A DNA stretch of 64,000 nt from Larkinella punicea (lineage in GTDB: Bacteria > Bacteroidota > Bacteroidia > Cytophagales > Spirosomataceae). The DNA lies in assembly GCF_003334855.1 (NCBI RefSeq), contig NZ_QOWE01000010.1:1-64000 (forward strand), read 5' to 3'. The translations under genes and the position numbers were made by a program. The notes under the pieces were generated by a model. It made no database searches. It was not told the DNA's origin and saw only the letters and a program-made list of their open reading frames with translations. Shown piece after piece: positions 25,308 to 33,265 of the stretch. Each line of letters starts with the position of its first letter. The first letter of the stretch is position 1.

Positions 25308-25350
25308 TCCGGTTTAGGCTGCGTCCAAGTCCCCTTTAGGGGAACGGGGC
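25277..25350. repeat. Hairpin element, CCCCTTTAGGGG family, copy 2
   Basis: The left arm 25277-25302 (GCCCCTAAATCCCCTGAAGG...) pairs imperfectly with 25327-25350 (AAGTCCCCTTTAGGGGAACG...). Its loop reads CTTAATCCGGTTTAGGCTGCGTCC; the reverse complement aligns with the loop of the copy at 23398-23496. It overlaps the last codons of the upstream esterase and lies about 30 bp before the GH16 gene. Confidence 0.8.
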
Positions 25351-25379
25351 AATTAGTTTATCAACCGATTCCTGAACCC

Positions 25380-26177
25380 ATGAAAATGCTCCTTTCAACC
25401 GTCGCGATTGCAACCTTAATCGCCTGCACGTTCCCGGAACCGGGCGTAACCGTGGCCGAACGCAAGCTCGTCTGGTCTGATGAATTCGAGAAGGCCGGTT
25501 TGCCCGACCCCGGAAAATGGGCGTACGACGTGGGCGGCAGCGGTTTTGGAAACAACGAATTGCAATTTTACCGCGCATCCCGCCCGGAAAATGCCCGCGT
25601 CGAAGACGGTTTTCTGATCATCGAAGCCCGGAAGGAAAAGCACGAAAACCGCGAGTATACCTCCGCCAAACTGATCACGAAAGGGATTGCCGAGTGGAAA
25701 TACGGACGAATCGACGTACGGGCGAAGCTGCCGAAAGGGCGCGGAACCTGGCCGGCAATCTGGATGCTTAGTGCCAAAACACCGTTGAAATGGCCGCTCG
25801 ACGGCGAAATCGACATCATGGAACACGTCGGTTTCAACGAAAACCAGATTCACGGCACCATTCATACCGAAGCCTACAACCACACCAAAAATACCCACAA
25901 AACTGGCATCAAAGTCATTCCCGGTGCCACGGACGATTTTCATACCTACTCCATCGACTGGACAGCGGAGAAGATTGATTTCCTGATCGACAACGCGACG
26001 TATTTCACGATCACCAAAAAAGAAACCGGCAGCAGCTACGAACAATGGCCGCTCGATCAACCTTTTTATCTCATTCTGAATCTGGCCGTTGGCGGCAACT
26101 GGGGTGGGCAAAAGGGCGTCGATGAGTCGATCTGGCCCCAGCGGCTAATGGTCGATTACGTCCGCGTGTATCAATAA
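25380..26177 (+). CDS. Glycoside hydrolase family 16 lipoprotein (beta-glucanase-like)
   Basis: It has 265 residues. The signal ends in lipobox LIAC, so Cys16 is lipidated and the enzyme is exported to the membrane surface. The GH16 catalytic motif E-x-D-x-x-E is present as WPLDGEIDIMEHVG. Upstream come LVWSDEFEKAGLPDPGKWAYDVG and KYGRIDVRAKLPKGRGTWPAIWML; downstream come HTYSIDWTAEKIDFLID and PFYLILNLAVGGNWGG. Likely substrates are beta-1,3 or mixed beta-1,3/1,4-glucans (laminarin, lichenan). The gene overlaps the convergent CHAT gene by 7 bp at its end. Confidence 0.93.
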   Translation: MKMLLSTVAIATLIACTFPEPGVTVAERKLVWSDEFEKAGLPDPGKWAYDVGGSGFGNNELQFYRASRPENARVEDGFLIIEARKEKHENREYTSAKLITKGIAEWKYGRIDVRAKLPKGRGTWPAIWMLSAKTPLKWPLDGEIDIMEHVGFNENQIHGTIHTEAYNHTKNTHKTGIKVIPGATDDFHTYSIDWTAEKIDFLIDNATYFTITKKETGSSYEQWPLDQPFYLILNLAVGGNWGGQKGVDESIWPQRLMVDYVRVYQ

Positions 26178-28972
26178 ACCGCTTTCGGTTTCCGGGTTCG
26201 CTGGCGGAATCGCCGGGCCATCCCAATCGCCAGGATGACAACAAAACCGCCCCCCAGCCACCACCAGGCCGTTTGGGACGCGGGTAGCGGGTCGGCGTTG
26301 CCCACCAGAACGAGTCCGGCCCAGCGGTAGGGCAACTGGTCGGCGCGGGAAGCGCTTTCCAGCCAGTCGAGCTTCGCTTGCCGAAGCGCCTGATCTTTCG
26401 GAAGTCCCTCGCTCAAATGGTAATAAAACCGCTCCGTTAGCTTGTAGGTAGCCTGATCCTCCACACTCCAGAGTGTGGTCAGGACGCTGGGAATCCCGAG
26501 CGTGGCGAATCCGCGCGCCAGACTGAAAATGCCCTCGCCCTGCTGGTTGACACCCAGACTGGTTTTACAGGCCGATAAAACGATGAGCTGCGTCTGGTAG
26601 GGGCCATCATCACTAAGTTCCGACAACCGCAGGGTCGAGTCGGCGAAATACAGCAGCGGTTCGCGGCCAATGCTGTCGGCTTCGGCGTGCGTAAACAACT
26701 GAACGACACGGTAATGCGGAGCCATCGTCCGGAATGCCCGGCGGGTCGCGGCCTGGTCGGTCAAAACCGTCGGATGACTGAACCGATCACCAATTTTGGC
26801 CAGCACCTGACCGGAGCCGACGAGCGTGGCCTGCTGGAGCGTCTGGTTGAAATGCACCGGAGCCATACCCAGAAATTCCGAACTCTCAGAAGTGGAACGT
26901 TCCGCTTCTTTCAGCAAAACCGTGGCCGAATAACCGTAACTGAACGCGTGGTGTTTGATGAGAAAGTCGGGTTGATTGGCGGATTTACTGAGGGTTTCAA
27001 ATGGGATGAAGTGGTAATCGGGAGAAACAATGATACGTTCCGTGTTCAGGTTCAGCGGTTTAAGAAGTTGGTTGTAAACCTGATTGCTCAGCGTTACGAA
27101 TCGCCCGAACTGCCGGTTTTGCTGGTCGGTGGCACAGAGCGGCAGAAATTCGCCCACCACCTTTTGATAATCCTGAACGGACTGCCGCAACAACCGGGTG
27201 CCGGATGGCCCAACGGCCAGACTATACAGAGCACTGTCGCCGACGAAATACGAAACCAGCGTCGATTTCCGGTCGTTCAGCCAGTTCTGAAGACGCGCCA
27301 GGGACGGAACCGTATTGTCGAATTTGTAGCGGTAATACGTGGGGTTTTCCTGCTCCAGTTTTTTGAGAAACGCATCCAGTTTTTCCTGTTCGGTCAGCAG
27401 AACCGTTCGCGTTGAATCGGAGGAACGGCTACCGGGTTTCAACGCCGAGAGCGCATTTTGCATCGTGTTGATCCGCTGGCGAAAATCCTGTTCCTGCTGA
27501 GCCTGTTGCGGAGGCAATTCCTGCCTGGCGCCCAGTTCGTTGAGTTTGTCGCTCAGCAAAACCGCCCGGCTTTTTTCAAAAAAGTGGAACGCCATTTGGT
27601 TGTTATTCAGTCGGTAAGCGGTTTCTATGGCCCGTTCATACATGCTGTGGGTTTTCTGCCGCCAGTAGAGTTTCGACTGCTGACCCGCCTGCTCAAACCG
27701 CATGATGTCGATCATCTGGTCGGCAATCTGGTAGCGTTTCAGGGCTTCCTGAAAAAAAGCACGATGGTTTCGGGGCCTGCTTTTGGCGTAGTCGAGCCAG
27801 GTATCGGCTTTGTTCTGAATCACCGTCAGCAGGTACTCTTTGTAGGGCGTCAGCCGGATGGTCCGGGTCAGTTCTGCCGGTTTTTGCCGGTCATCGAAGT
27901 GCAGCGTGTCGAGGGCCGTCTGGAAATAGTTCAGGGCGGTTGGGTAGTGCTTTTTTCGCCAGTAAACTTCACCAATGTTGCTCAGGATTCGTACGCGACC
28001 GTATTGGTCGTTGCCGATGGTTTTCAGGGCCTTACGGTAATACAGGAGTGCTTTGTCGTAGTCTTTCAGGTAGTTGTCGTACAGAAAACCGATGTTGGAG
28101 GTCACTTCCGACTGGCCGGTTGGGTTCTGGATTTGCACATGAACGGAATAGGCTTTTTCGTATGCTTCGAGGGCTTCACCAAATCGGTGCAAACGACCCA
28201 ACACACTGGCCTGGGACGAATATGCATTGGCCAGCTTAACCGACGGTTCGGGCGAAGGGCCAAACAAAAGGATGATCTGATTGACGATTTGTAAAGCCTG
28301 TTCGTTGTCGCCGATTTCTTTCAGGCAGTTGGCTTTTTCGGTGAGATTAGCCGCCATCAATTCGGCATTACCGATCCGTTCGGCGAACGAAACCCCTAAT
28401 TCAGCCTGGCGGATGCCTTTCTGGTAGTCAGACTCTTTAAAAAACAGATTGGCTAAATGCCAGTAGGCCAGTCCCACCAGTTCATACCGTTCGGGATAGC
28501 GGCTTCCCATCGTGACAAACTGCTGAAAAACCAGTCGGGCCGTCCGAAAATCCTGCCAGTCCAGGTAGATATTGCCCAGGTTGAAGTAGCTTTTGGTTAG
28601 GAATGAGGGGCTGACATCGGTTCGTTTCCGGGAATTCAGCCGGATGGCACGGCGGGTGTAGTCGATTGCGGTTGGATAGTCCTTTTTAAGATAAGCCAGG
28701 GTGCCCAGCCGGTGCCAGATCTTGGCATAGGTCGAGTCGCGGTTGAGCTGACAGCGGTCGCAGATCCGAACCAGCGCAGGAAAGCCCAGGGCCTGTTGGC
28801 TGTTATCCAATGTCATCAGGCTATCATACCGCAACCGGATCATTCCGGGCTGTGGACACTGGCCCAGGCTGTCGAAAAACAGGAAAAAACCGATCAGAAT
28901 GCCACAAAACCGCCATCCTGCCCGGCGTGTTCGGAATAGGATGGTCGTTTTGGCAAAACCGCCTGGCGTCAT
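26171..28972 (-). CDS. TPR-CHAT protease, predicted periplasmic, membrane-anchored
   Basis: It has 933 residues. An N-terminal hydrophobic signal (FCGILIGFFLFFDSLGQC, about 22-40) is followed by roughly eight TPR units (to about residue 450; for example ALLYYRKALKTIGNDQYGRV). A coiled-coil stretch (RQELPPQQAQQEQDFRQRIN) comes next, then a CHAT domain (about 600-890). The caspase-like dyad is present: His762 in QLFTHAEADS and Cys802 in LSACKTSLG. A C-terminal TM helix (WWLGGGFVVILAIGMA) ends in a basic tail (RRFRQRTRKPK). Signal plus positive tail put TPR and CHAT outside the cytoplasm. It lies 12 bp after the subtilisin gene and is the last of a TPR-S8-CHAT operon. CHAT proteases are usually switched on by partner proteins; its target is unknown. 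Confidence 0.92.
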   Translation of the reverse strand: MTPGGFAKTTILFRTRRAGWRFCGILIGFFLFFDSLGQCPQPGMIRLRYDSLMTLDNSQQALGFPALVRICDRCQLNRDSTYAKIWHRLGTLAYLKKDYPTAIDYTRRAIRLNSRKRTDVSPSFLTKSYFNLGNIYLDWQDFRTARLVFQQFVTMGSRYPERYELVGLAYWHLANLFFKESDYQKGIRQAELGVSFAERIGNAELMAANLTEKANCLKEIGDNEQALQIVNQIILLFGPSPEPSVKLANAYSSQASVLGRLHRFGEALEAYEKAYSVHVQIQNPTGQSEVTSNIGFLYDNYLKDYDKALLYYRKALKTIGNDQYGRVRILSNIGEVYWRKKHYPTALNYFQTALDTLHFDDRQKPAELTRTIRLTPYKEYLLTVIQNKADTWLDYAKSRPRNHRAFFQEALKRYQIADQMIDIMRFEQAGQQSKLYWRQKTHSMYERAIETAYRLNNNQMAFHFFEKSRAVLLSDKLNELGARQELPPQQAQQEQDFRQRINTMQNALSALKPGSRSSDSTRTVLLTEQEKLDAFLKKLEQENPTYYRYKFDNTVPSLARLQNWLNDRKSTLVSYFVGDSALYSLAVGPSGTRLLRQSVQDYQKVVGEFLPLCATDQQNRQFGRFVTLSNQVYNQLLKPLNLNTERIIVSPDYHFIPFETLSKSANQPDFLIKHHAFSYGYSATVLLKEAERSTSESSEFLGMAPVHFNQTLQQATLVGSGQVLAKIGDRFSHPTVLTDQAATRRAFRTMAPHYRVVQLFTHAEADSIGREPLLYFADSTLRLSELSDDGPYQTQLIVLSACKTSLGVNQQGEGIFSLARGFATLGIPSVLTTLWSVEDQATYKLTERFYYHLSEGLPKDQALRQAKLDWLESASRADQLPYRWAGLVLVGNADPLPASQTAWWWLGGGFVVILAIGMARRFRQRTRKPKAVY

Positions 28973-28984
28973 GGGTTGGATTCG

Positions 28985-30475
28985 TTAGGGTTCATGGCGA
29001 AGCACATAGTGATCTTTTAGCTGATTGTTCAGGCTGGGATCCGTTTTAAGCGTTGTCGGAGAAAGTGTGCGCATTTTGGTGTACAGTCCCGCCCGTTTGT
29101 GACCAGGCCAGTCTGGTCCGAGTTTGTTGACCAGTTTGCCCGTCACCACCGGAGCCGCGAATGAACTCCCCGATTTTGTCCCTCCATTAGCGGCTGTAAT
29201 GTCGAGCACCTCACAGCCCGGGATGATCGGGCCGGTTACTTTCAGGTTGAGGTTATTCAATACGCCGATATTGACCGCCTGACGCGAATAGTTCTGGTTG
29301 GGGCAAACAGCAAACGGCCCCTCCGGTAAAACGGCGGGATTGGCTTTGACTTCTTTTGTACTGGAATGAATGGTCGTAACCGCAATGACATTTTCACGGG
29401 TCGCACTGAATGCCGCCGGCCAGAAAGGATTGGTGTCCAGATTCCGGTAGATTCCCGTCAGCCACCCGAGCGGGTTTCTCTCCAGACTTTCGATTTTATT
29501 GCCGGCGGCTGCCACCAGCGTAATCCCGGTGGTGTCCAGTTGTTGGATGAAATGATCCAGCAGTTTGCTTTCCTGCTGGCTGTAAAATCCCCAACTGGCA
29601 TTGATCATTTTTGCGTTCATTTGCCGGGCATACGACAGGGCGCAGAGGTTATCGAAGAGTGTGCCCTGGCCGCTGGCACCAAAGGTTTTGAGGTGCATAA
29701 AGCGGACCTTGCCCGCGGCCCAGGCGTTGTTTCTGAGCTGTTCATGAATCAGCGAAGTCACCAGCGTTCCGTGGTTATTGTCGTCGTACGGGAAACTGGC
29801 ATTGTTCACAAAATCATAGCCAAACTGGTCACCCACTAACCCATTGTGATCGCGGTCGGCTTCGGGGACTTCGGCCGTGTTGACCCAAAACGAATTGGAG
29901 GCTGGTGTGTAAAGTGAACCATCAAAGCCCGTATCCAGTATCGCTATGATAAAAGGTTGATCGGTTGGATTCGTCGTCGGAAGAATTACCTTAACCACCT
30001 TTCCCGGCTCATTAACAGGGCCGTAAGGCAATGAAAGCCGGTAGTTTTTAGAACCCGGTTCGTCCAGTTGTGGCCAGTTCAGACTGCCATCGGGATTCAA
30101 TTTAATGCCATACGGAGGCTCTCCACTGACGCCACTGCCACCCCCGGTACTGGACGCCATTTCTTTTCCGCTAATGATCAACTGGTCCAGCCGTTTTCCT
30201 TCCAGCAACACAAGGGCGCTATCGCAGGGGCACCAGTGCTTGATTTTTATGGTCTCCTTCCCGTTTCTTAAAAGCACTTTATTGACTGAATCGACACTCT
30301 CTTTTTGTTTAGCAACCGGCATGGAAACTTTTGTTCCTTTCACATCGATGAGGGAAAAGAGAACGATGTTCTGGTCGGGTACATGCTCGGATTCCGGGTA
30401 CGAGCGAATCGAATTGCAGGATAGCAGGGCCAGAAAAGCCACAGAGAGGATGAGCAGGCTGGTAAAAATACGCAT
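28985..30475 (-). CDS. Subtilisin-like (S8) serine protease lipoprotein
   Basis: It has 496 residues. The signal ends at lipobox ALLSC, giving lipidated Cys20. After a ~150-residue N-terminal region with a Gly/Ser-rich stretch (SSTGGGSGVSGEP), the peptidase domain carries the triad Asp181 (IIAILDTGFDG), His235 (DNNHGTLVTSLI) and Ser438 (KSGSSFAAPVV), with oxyanion Asn292 in INASWG. A Ca-type loop, EADRDHNGLVGDQFGYDF, precedes the His. All catalytic residues are intact. It is 19 bp after the TPR/anti-sigma-like gene and 12 bp before the CHAT gene, so two proteases and a membrane TPR protein are co-expressed. Confidence 0.93.
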   Translation of the reverse strand: MRIFTSLLILSVAFLALLSCNSIRSYPESEHVPDQNIVLFSLIDVKGTKVSMPVAKQKESVDSVNKVLLRNGKETIKIKHWCPCDSALVLLEGKRLDQLIISGKEMASSTGGGSGVSGEPPYGIKLNPDGSLNWPQLDEPGSKNYRLSLPYGPVNEPGKVVKVILPTTNPTDQPFIIAILDTGFDGSLYTPASNSFWVNTAEVPEADRDHNGLVGDQFGYDFVNNASFPYDDNNHGTLVTSLIHEQLRNNAWAAGKVRFMHLKTFGASGQGTLFDNLCALSYARQMNAKMINASWGFYSQQESKLLDHFIQQLDTTGITLVAAAGNKIESLERNPLGWLTGIYRNLDTNPFWPAAFSATRENVIAVTTIHSSTKEVKANPAVLPEGPFAVCPNQNYSRQAVNIGVLNNLNLKVTGPIIPGCEVLDITAANGGTKSGSSFAAPVVTGKLVNKLGPDWPGHKRAGLYTKMRTLSPTTLKTDPSLNNQLKDHYVLRHEP

Positions 30476-30494
30476 GGGGATATGAAAAATTTAG

Positions 30495-31196
30495 TTAGTT
30501 GAACTTGATCTTCTCTACCAACTGCCCGGCTTCTTTCTTTCCTTCCAAATTGCCTTGAATAACAGTCAGTAACAACTTTTTAGCCCGGTTTTTATCCATC
30601 GGTTGTCCGCGCTTCAACCGGGCGAGTGCTTCCAGAAAAATACCCGGGTTGGCATACAGATCGGTTTGCTGGCCCAGCCGCTGAAACCGTTCGATGGCTT
30701 GGTCGTATTGATTGAGCCGGAGGGAAACAAGACCGGCCCGTTTTAACGCTTCCGGATGCGTGGGCTCCCGCTGGAGCATGCTTTCAAAAACCGTTTCCGC
30801 CTTTCTGAATTCCCCCATATTGTAGAATTGAGAACCGGTTTTCAGGCTGTCGCTCTGGCCATCGAGCGAAACCGGCAGTTGACCATAGCGTTCTGAGAGA
30901 TACTGGTCGGCTACTTCGCGGACCGACGGGGGCGTTTGCCAAACCGTCAGGAAGCCCAGCACCAGAAGCAGGCAGGCGGCTACGGCTACCAGCATGCGCA
31001 CCGGCAGTCGGCGAACCGGCAGCGGTTTCAGCATCCGCCGGGCTTCCTGACGGGCGGTTTGGCGGGCCAGCAGGTAAAAGGCCACGGAGCGGGCCAGGGC
31101 CGGATTATGGGGCAGGGTGGCTTCAAAACGATCCCGGTCAGCGGGTGACAGCCGCCCTGCAAAGTAATCGTCGATTCGTTCAAGTTCCTTCATCAT
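30495..31196 (-). CDS. Membrane TPR protein with anti-sigma-like N-terminus (paralogue 2)
   Basis: It has 233 residues. The cytoplasmic N-terminus LERIDDYFAGRLSPADRDRFEATLPHNPALARSVAFYLLA resembles the helical, zinc-free sigma-binding domains of anti-sigma factors. One TM helix follows (MLVAVAACLLLVLGFLTVW, about 66-85), then a periplasmic TPR part (FYNMGEFRKAETVFESMLQ, KRAGLVSLRLNQYDQAIERF). It ends GNLEGKKEAGQLVEKIKF. It is a clear paralogue of the protein at 31834-32559 along its whole length. It heads the operon with the S8 and CHAT proteases. A signalling role in the envelope is inferred. Confidence 0.8.
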   Translation of the reverse strand: MMKELERIDDYFAGRLSPADRDRFEATLPHNPALARSVAFYLLARQTARQEARRMLKPLPVRRLPVRMLVAVAACLLLVLGFLTVWQTPPSVREVADQYLSERYGQLPVSLDGQSDSLKTGSQFYNMGEFRKAETVFESMLQREPTHPEALKRAGLVSLRLNQYDQAIERFQRLGQQTDLYANPGIFLEALARLKRGQPMDKNRAKKLLLTVIQGNLEGKKEAGQLVEKIKFN

Positions 31197-31295
31197 GGGC
31201 GAAGTGTTTGCATCCTGAGTTGGTATGGAATGCGTCCACCCCTTAGTCGTTTTTTTGCCGCATTAGGCTAACATCTTGTCTGGAAATTCGGGAGG

Positions 31296-31372
31296 GTTTA
31301 CGGTTTACAGTTTACAGTGCGCTAGCCCCGGTGGAGAACTGCACCGAATACCGTAAACCGAATACCGTAAAC
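31296..31372. repeat. Imperfect GTTTACGG inverted repeat
   Basis: The segment GTTTACGGTTTACAGTTTACAGTGC at 31296-31320 is partly complementary to GCACCGAATACCGTAAACCGAATACCGTAAAC at about 31341-31372. It belongs to the same GTTTACGGTTTA-type family seen near 23.3-23.5 kb and at 54.6-54.7 kb. It fills the 235-bp gap between the divergent TPR and receiver-domain genes, which must also hold their promoters. Confidence 0.6.
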
Positions 31373-31431
31373 TTGTTTCCCTCTCTCCGGTTTCTGCCGA
31401 CTAAGGAAATGAACCCAACGCAAGGAAATGT

Positions 31432-31806
31432 ATGGCTGTCCGTATTGTGATTTATGAGCGGGATTGTGGTTTTCGAAAAGCCCTGTCCAGCCAGATTGCC
31501 GTCACGGCGGGCTATGTCCTGCTGGGCGCATTTTCGGATACGATAGAACTGGAAAACCAACTCCGTGGGTTGAATCCGCAGGTGATTCTGCTGGATATTG
31601 AACTCTCCATGGAACTCGGAAAAACTGCCAACGGTCAACTGCATCGCGAATTTCCGGAGGTCGATGTGTTGTTGCTGACCAGCGATGACCTGGACGAACG
31701 GGTGATGGAAGGGATTTGCGCGGGTGCTTCGGGGTATTTACTCAAAAAAATACCGCCCGACCGGATTCTACGAGCCATTTGCGAGATTTACGACCGATCG
31801 CAATAA
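31432..31806 (+). CDS. Stand-alone response-regulator receiver domain
   Basis: The 124 residues make a complete CheY-like receiver with no output domain. The acidic pocket is partly altered (ERD at 9-11). The phosphoacceptor is Asp55 (VILLDIELS), the switch Thr83/Ser84 (VLLLTSDD), and the conserved Lys105 comes in ASGYLLKKIPP. No histidine kinase gene is in the window. It lies on the opposite strand between two paralogous TPR/anti-sigma-like genes and ends 27 bp from the end of the upstream paralogue. It could phospho-regulate that module, as single receiver proteins do in general-stress partner switches; this is inference. Confidence 0.88.
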   Translation: MAVRIVIYERDCGFRKALSSQIAVTAGYVLLGAFSDTIELENQLRGLNPQVILLDIELSMELGKTANGQLHREFPEVDVLLLTSDDLDERVMEGICAGASGYLLKKIPPDRILRAICEIYDRSQ

Positions 31807-31833
31807 CCGAAAAACCGTTTGGCAAAACCGGTT

Positions 31834-32559
31834 CTATAGTTTTTCAATCAGCACTTCGGCTTCGGTCTTGCCCTCCAGATTCTGCTCGATGACGGTTTTT
31901 AACAGCGTTTCGGCTTCCCGAAGATCGTCGGGTTGTCCGCGTTTGAGTCGGGTCAGGGCTTCCAGAAACAGACCGGGGTTGGCAAACAGGTCGGTGCGTT
32001 CACTCAGCCGGTGGAAATGGTCGATGGCCTGGTTGTACTGTCCGGTTCGGAGCGCGACGAGTCCGGCCAGCTTCCGGGCACGGTCGTCGGCGGGGTTGCG
32101 TTGCAGCAAATCATTGAAAATCGCCCCGGCTTCCGGTAGTTCCCCTTTGTTGTAGCGGGCAATTCCGGCTTGAAGGCTGTCGGTTTGCCCGTTCATTTGA
32201 GTAGGCAACTGGCTGAAATTCTGATGAATATACTGGTCGGCCATTTCAGCAGCCGACGGCGTCTGACGCTGGAACAGCCAGTAGCCTCCCAGTCCGAGGA
32301 TGAGCATTGCGCTCGCTGCCATCGCCAGCCAGGCGCGAGCCGGCAACTGACGAACCGGCCCCGATTCTTCCCGCAACGTTTCAAAGCGCGCTTTCCGGTC
32401 GGCGCGGGCTTCGTTTTGGGCCGCTTGTCGGGCGGTCAGGTAGAAAGCGACGGCTTCGGCCAGCGCGGAATCGGTTTCCAGCGACGATTCAAACCGCGCC
32501 CGTTCCTCCACCGGCAGGCGGCCCGAAAAATAGTCATCGATGCGTTCCAGGTCGTTCAT
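31834..32559 (-). CDS. Membrane TPR protein, candidate anti-sigma factor (paralogue 1)
   Basis: It has 241 residues from the ATG at 32559. The start overlaps the sigma-factor stop in an ATGA, so translation is coupled. The N-terminal LERIDDYFSGRLPVEERARFESSLETDSALAEAVAFYL is a likely cytoplasmic sigma-binding domain. The TM helix is about 85-105 (LAMAASAMLILGLGGYWLF) and the periplasmic TPR part has units such as ARYNKGELPEAGAIFNDLLQ. Close similarity to the protein at 30495-31196 includes the ends (TDLFANPGLFLEALTRLKRGQP; NLEGKTEAEVLIEKL). Being directly downstream of and coupled to the sigma gene is the usual position of an anti-sigma factor. Confidence 0.82.
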   Translation of the reverse strand: MNDLERIDDYFSGRLPVEERARFESSLETDSALAEAVAFYLTARQAAQNEARADRKARFETLREESGPVRQLPARAWLAMAASAMLILGLGGYWLFQRQTPSAAEMADQYIHQNFSQLPTQMNGQTDSLQAGIARYNKGELPEAGAIFNDLLQRNPADDRARKLAGLVALRTGQYNQAIDHFHRLSERTDLFANPGLFLEALTRLKRGQPDDLREAETLLKTVIEQNLEGKTEAEVLIEKL

Positions 32560-33137
32560 TTGTATAAGTCCCTCAAACGTTCTAAACACCGCAACCGGCT
32601 GGTTTTGGCAACTGCCGCCGTGTTGTAATTCAATTGCCGGGCAATTTCCTCGTCAGAATACCCTTCGCCCCAGGCCAGAATCATCTCCCGGCATTTCTCA
32701 CCGAGCGTACCAATCAGTTTACGCAGATGCTCGACATCGCTCTGGGCAATGAGTTGTTGCACAACCGAGCGGGCCGAATCGGGCAGTTGCAGCAGCGAAT
32801 CATCCAGCGAAATGGCATCATGAACCCGATCCCGCTGCGTAGATTTTTTCCGAATCAGGTCGATACACTTGTTGGTGAAAATCTGATAAATATACGTTTT
32901 CAGTTCCGCCCGTCCTTCAAACCGACCCGCGAGGATATTCTCGATGACGGTGAGAATCGTATCGGAATAGGCACTGGCGCAGTCGTCTTCCCCCAAACGG
33001 TGTTTACGGGCGCCGTCGGCAATTAGATAGGCGTATTTCTGGTACAGACGATCTTCACATTGTCTGCGCTGAACACTACCGGCTTCTAGTCCGGCAATCA
33101 GGTCTGAATCGGTTGGCTGGCGAGCAAAAAACCGCAT
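32556..33137 (-). CDS. RNA polymerase sigma factor, sigma-70 ECF-like
   Basis: It has 193 residues from the ATG at 33137; the open frame extends upstream without supporting features. Region 2 is visible as LYQKYAYLIADGARKHRLGEDDCASAYSDTILTVIENILAGRFEGRAELKTYIYQIFTNKCIDLIRKK. Region 4 is LIGTLGEKCREMILAWGEGYSDEEIARQLNYNTAAVAKTSRLRCLERLRDL, with the helix-turn-helix near its end. It is probably expressed with, and held by, the membrane TPR protein encoded next (4-bp overlap). Its regulon is unknown; the nearby TPR-S8-CHAT operon is an obvious candidate. Confidence 0.92.
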   Translation of the reverse strand: MRFFARQPTDSDLIAGLEAGSVQRRQCEDRLYQKYAYLIADGARKHRLGEDDCASAYSDTILTVIENILAGRFEGRAELKTYIYQIFTNKCIDLIRKKSTQRDRVHDAISLDDSLLQLPDSARSVVQQLIAQSDVEHLRKLIGTLGEKCREMILAWGEGYSDEEIARQLNYNTAAVAKTSRLRCLERLRDLYK

Positions 33138-33159
33138 GAGTAGGAGGGTCTGCTGGAAC

Positions 33160-33189
33160 CAAATATGCCGAAAAAAGCGCGCTTTCCAA
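33160..33189 (-). promoter_or_regulatory. Candidate promoter of the sigma-factor operon
   Basis: Read on the minus strand, TTG (33189-33187) is followed after 19 bases by CATATTTG (33167-33160), one base from the Bacteroidota -7 element TAnnTTTG. It lies about 23 bp upstream of the sigma ATG. Confidence 0.4.
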
Positions 33190-33265
33190 TTTTTTCTGCG
33201 CAAGATGTTACCAATGTGGGGAAAGTGTGCGACTAAGATGTCAGAACAAAACTTCTGCACACACC

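Noticed and set aside
32560-32589. Extension of the anti-sigma-like protein to 32589
   Set aside because: The ATG at 32559 overlaps the sigma stop in an ATGA and matches the start of its paralogue (LERIDDYF).
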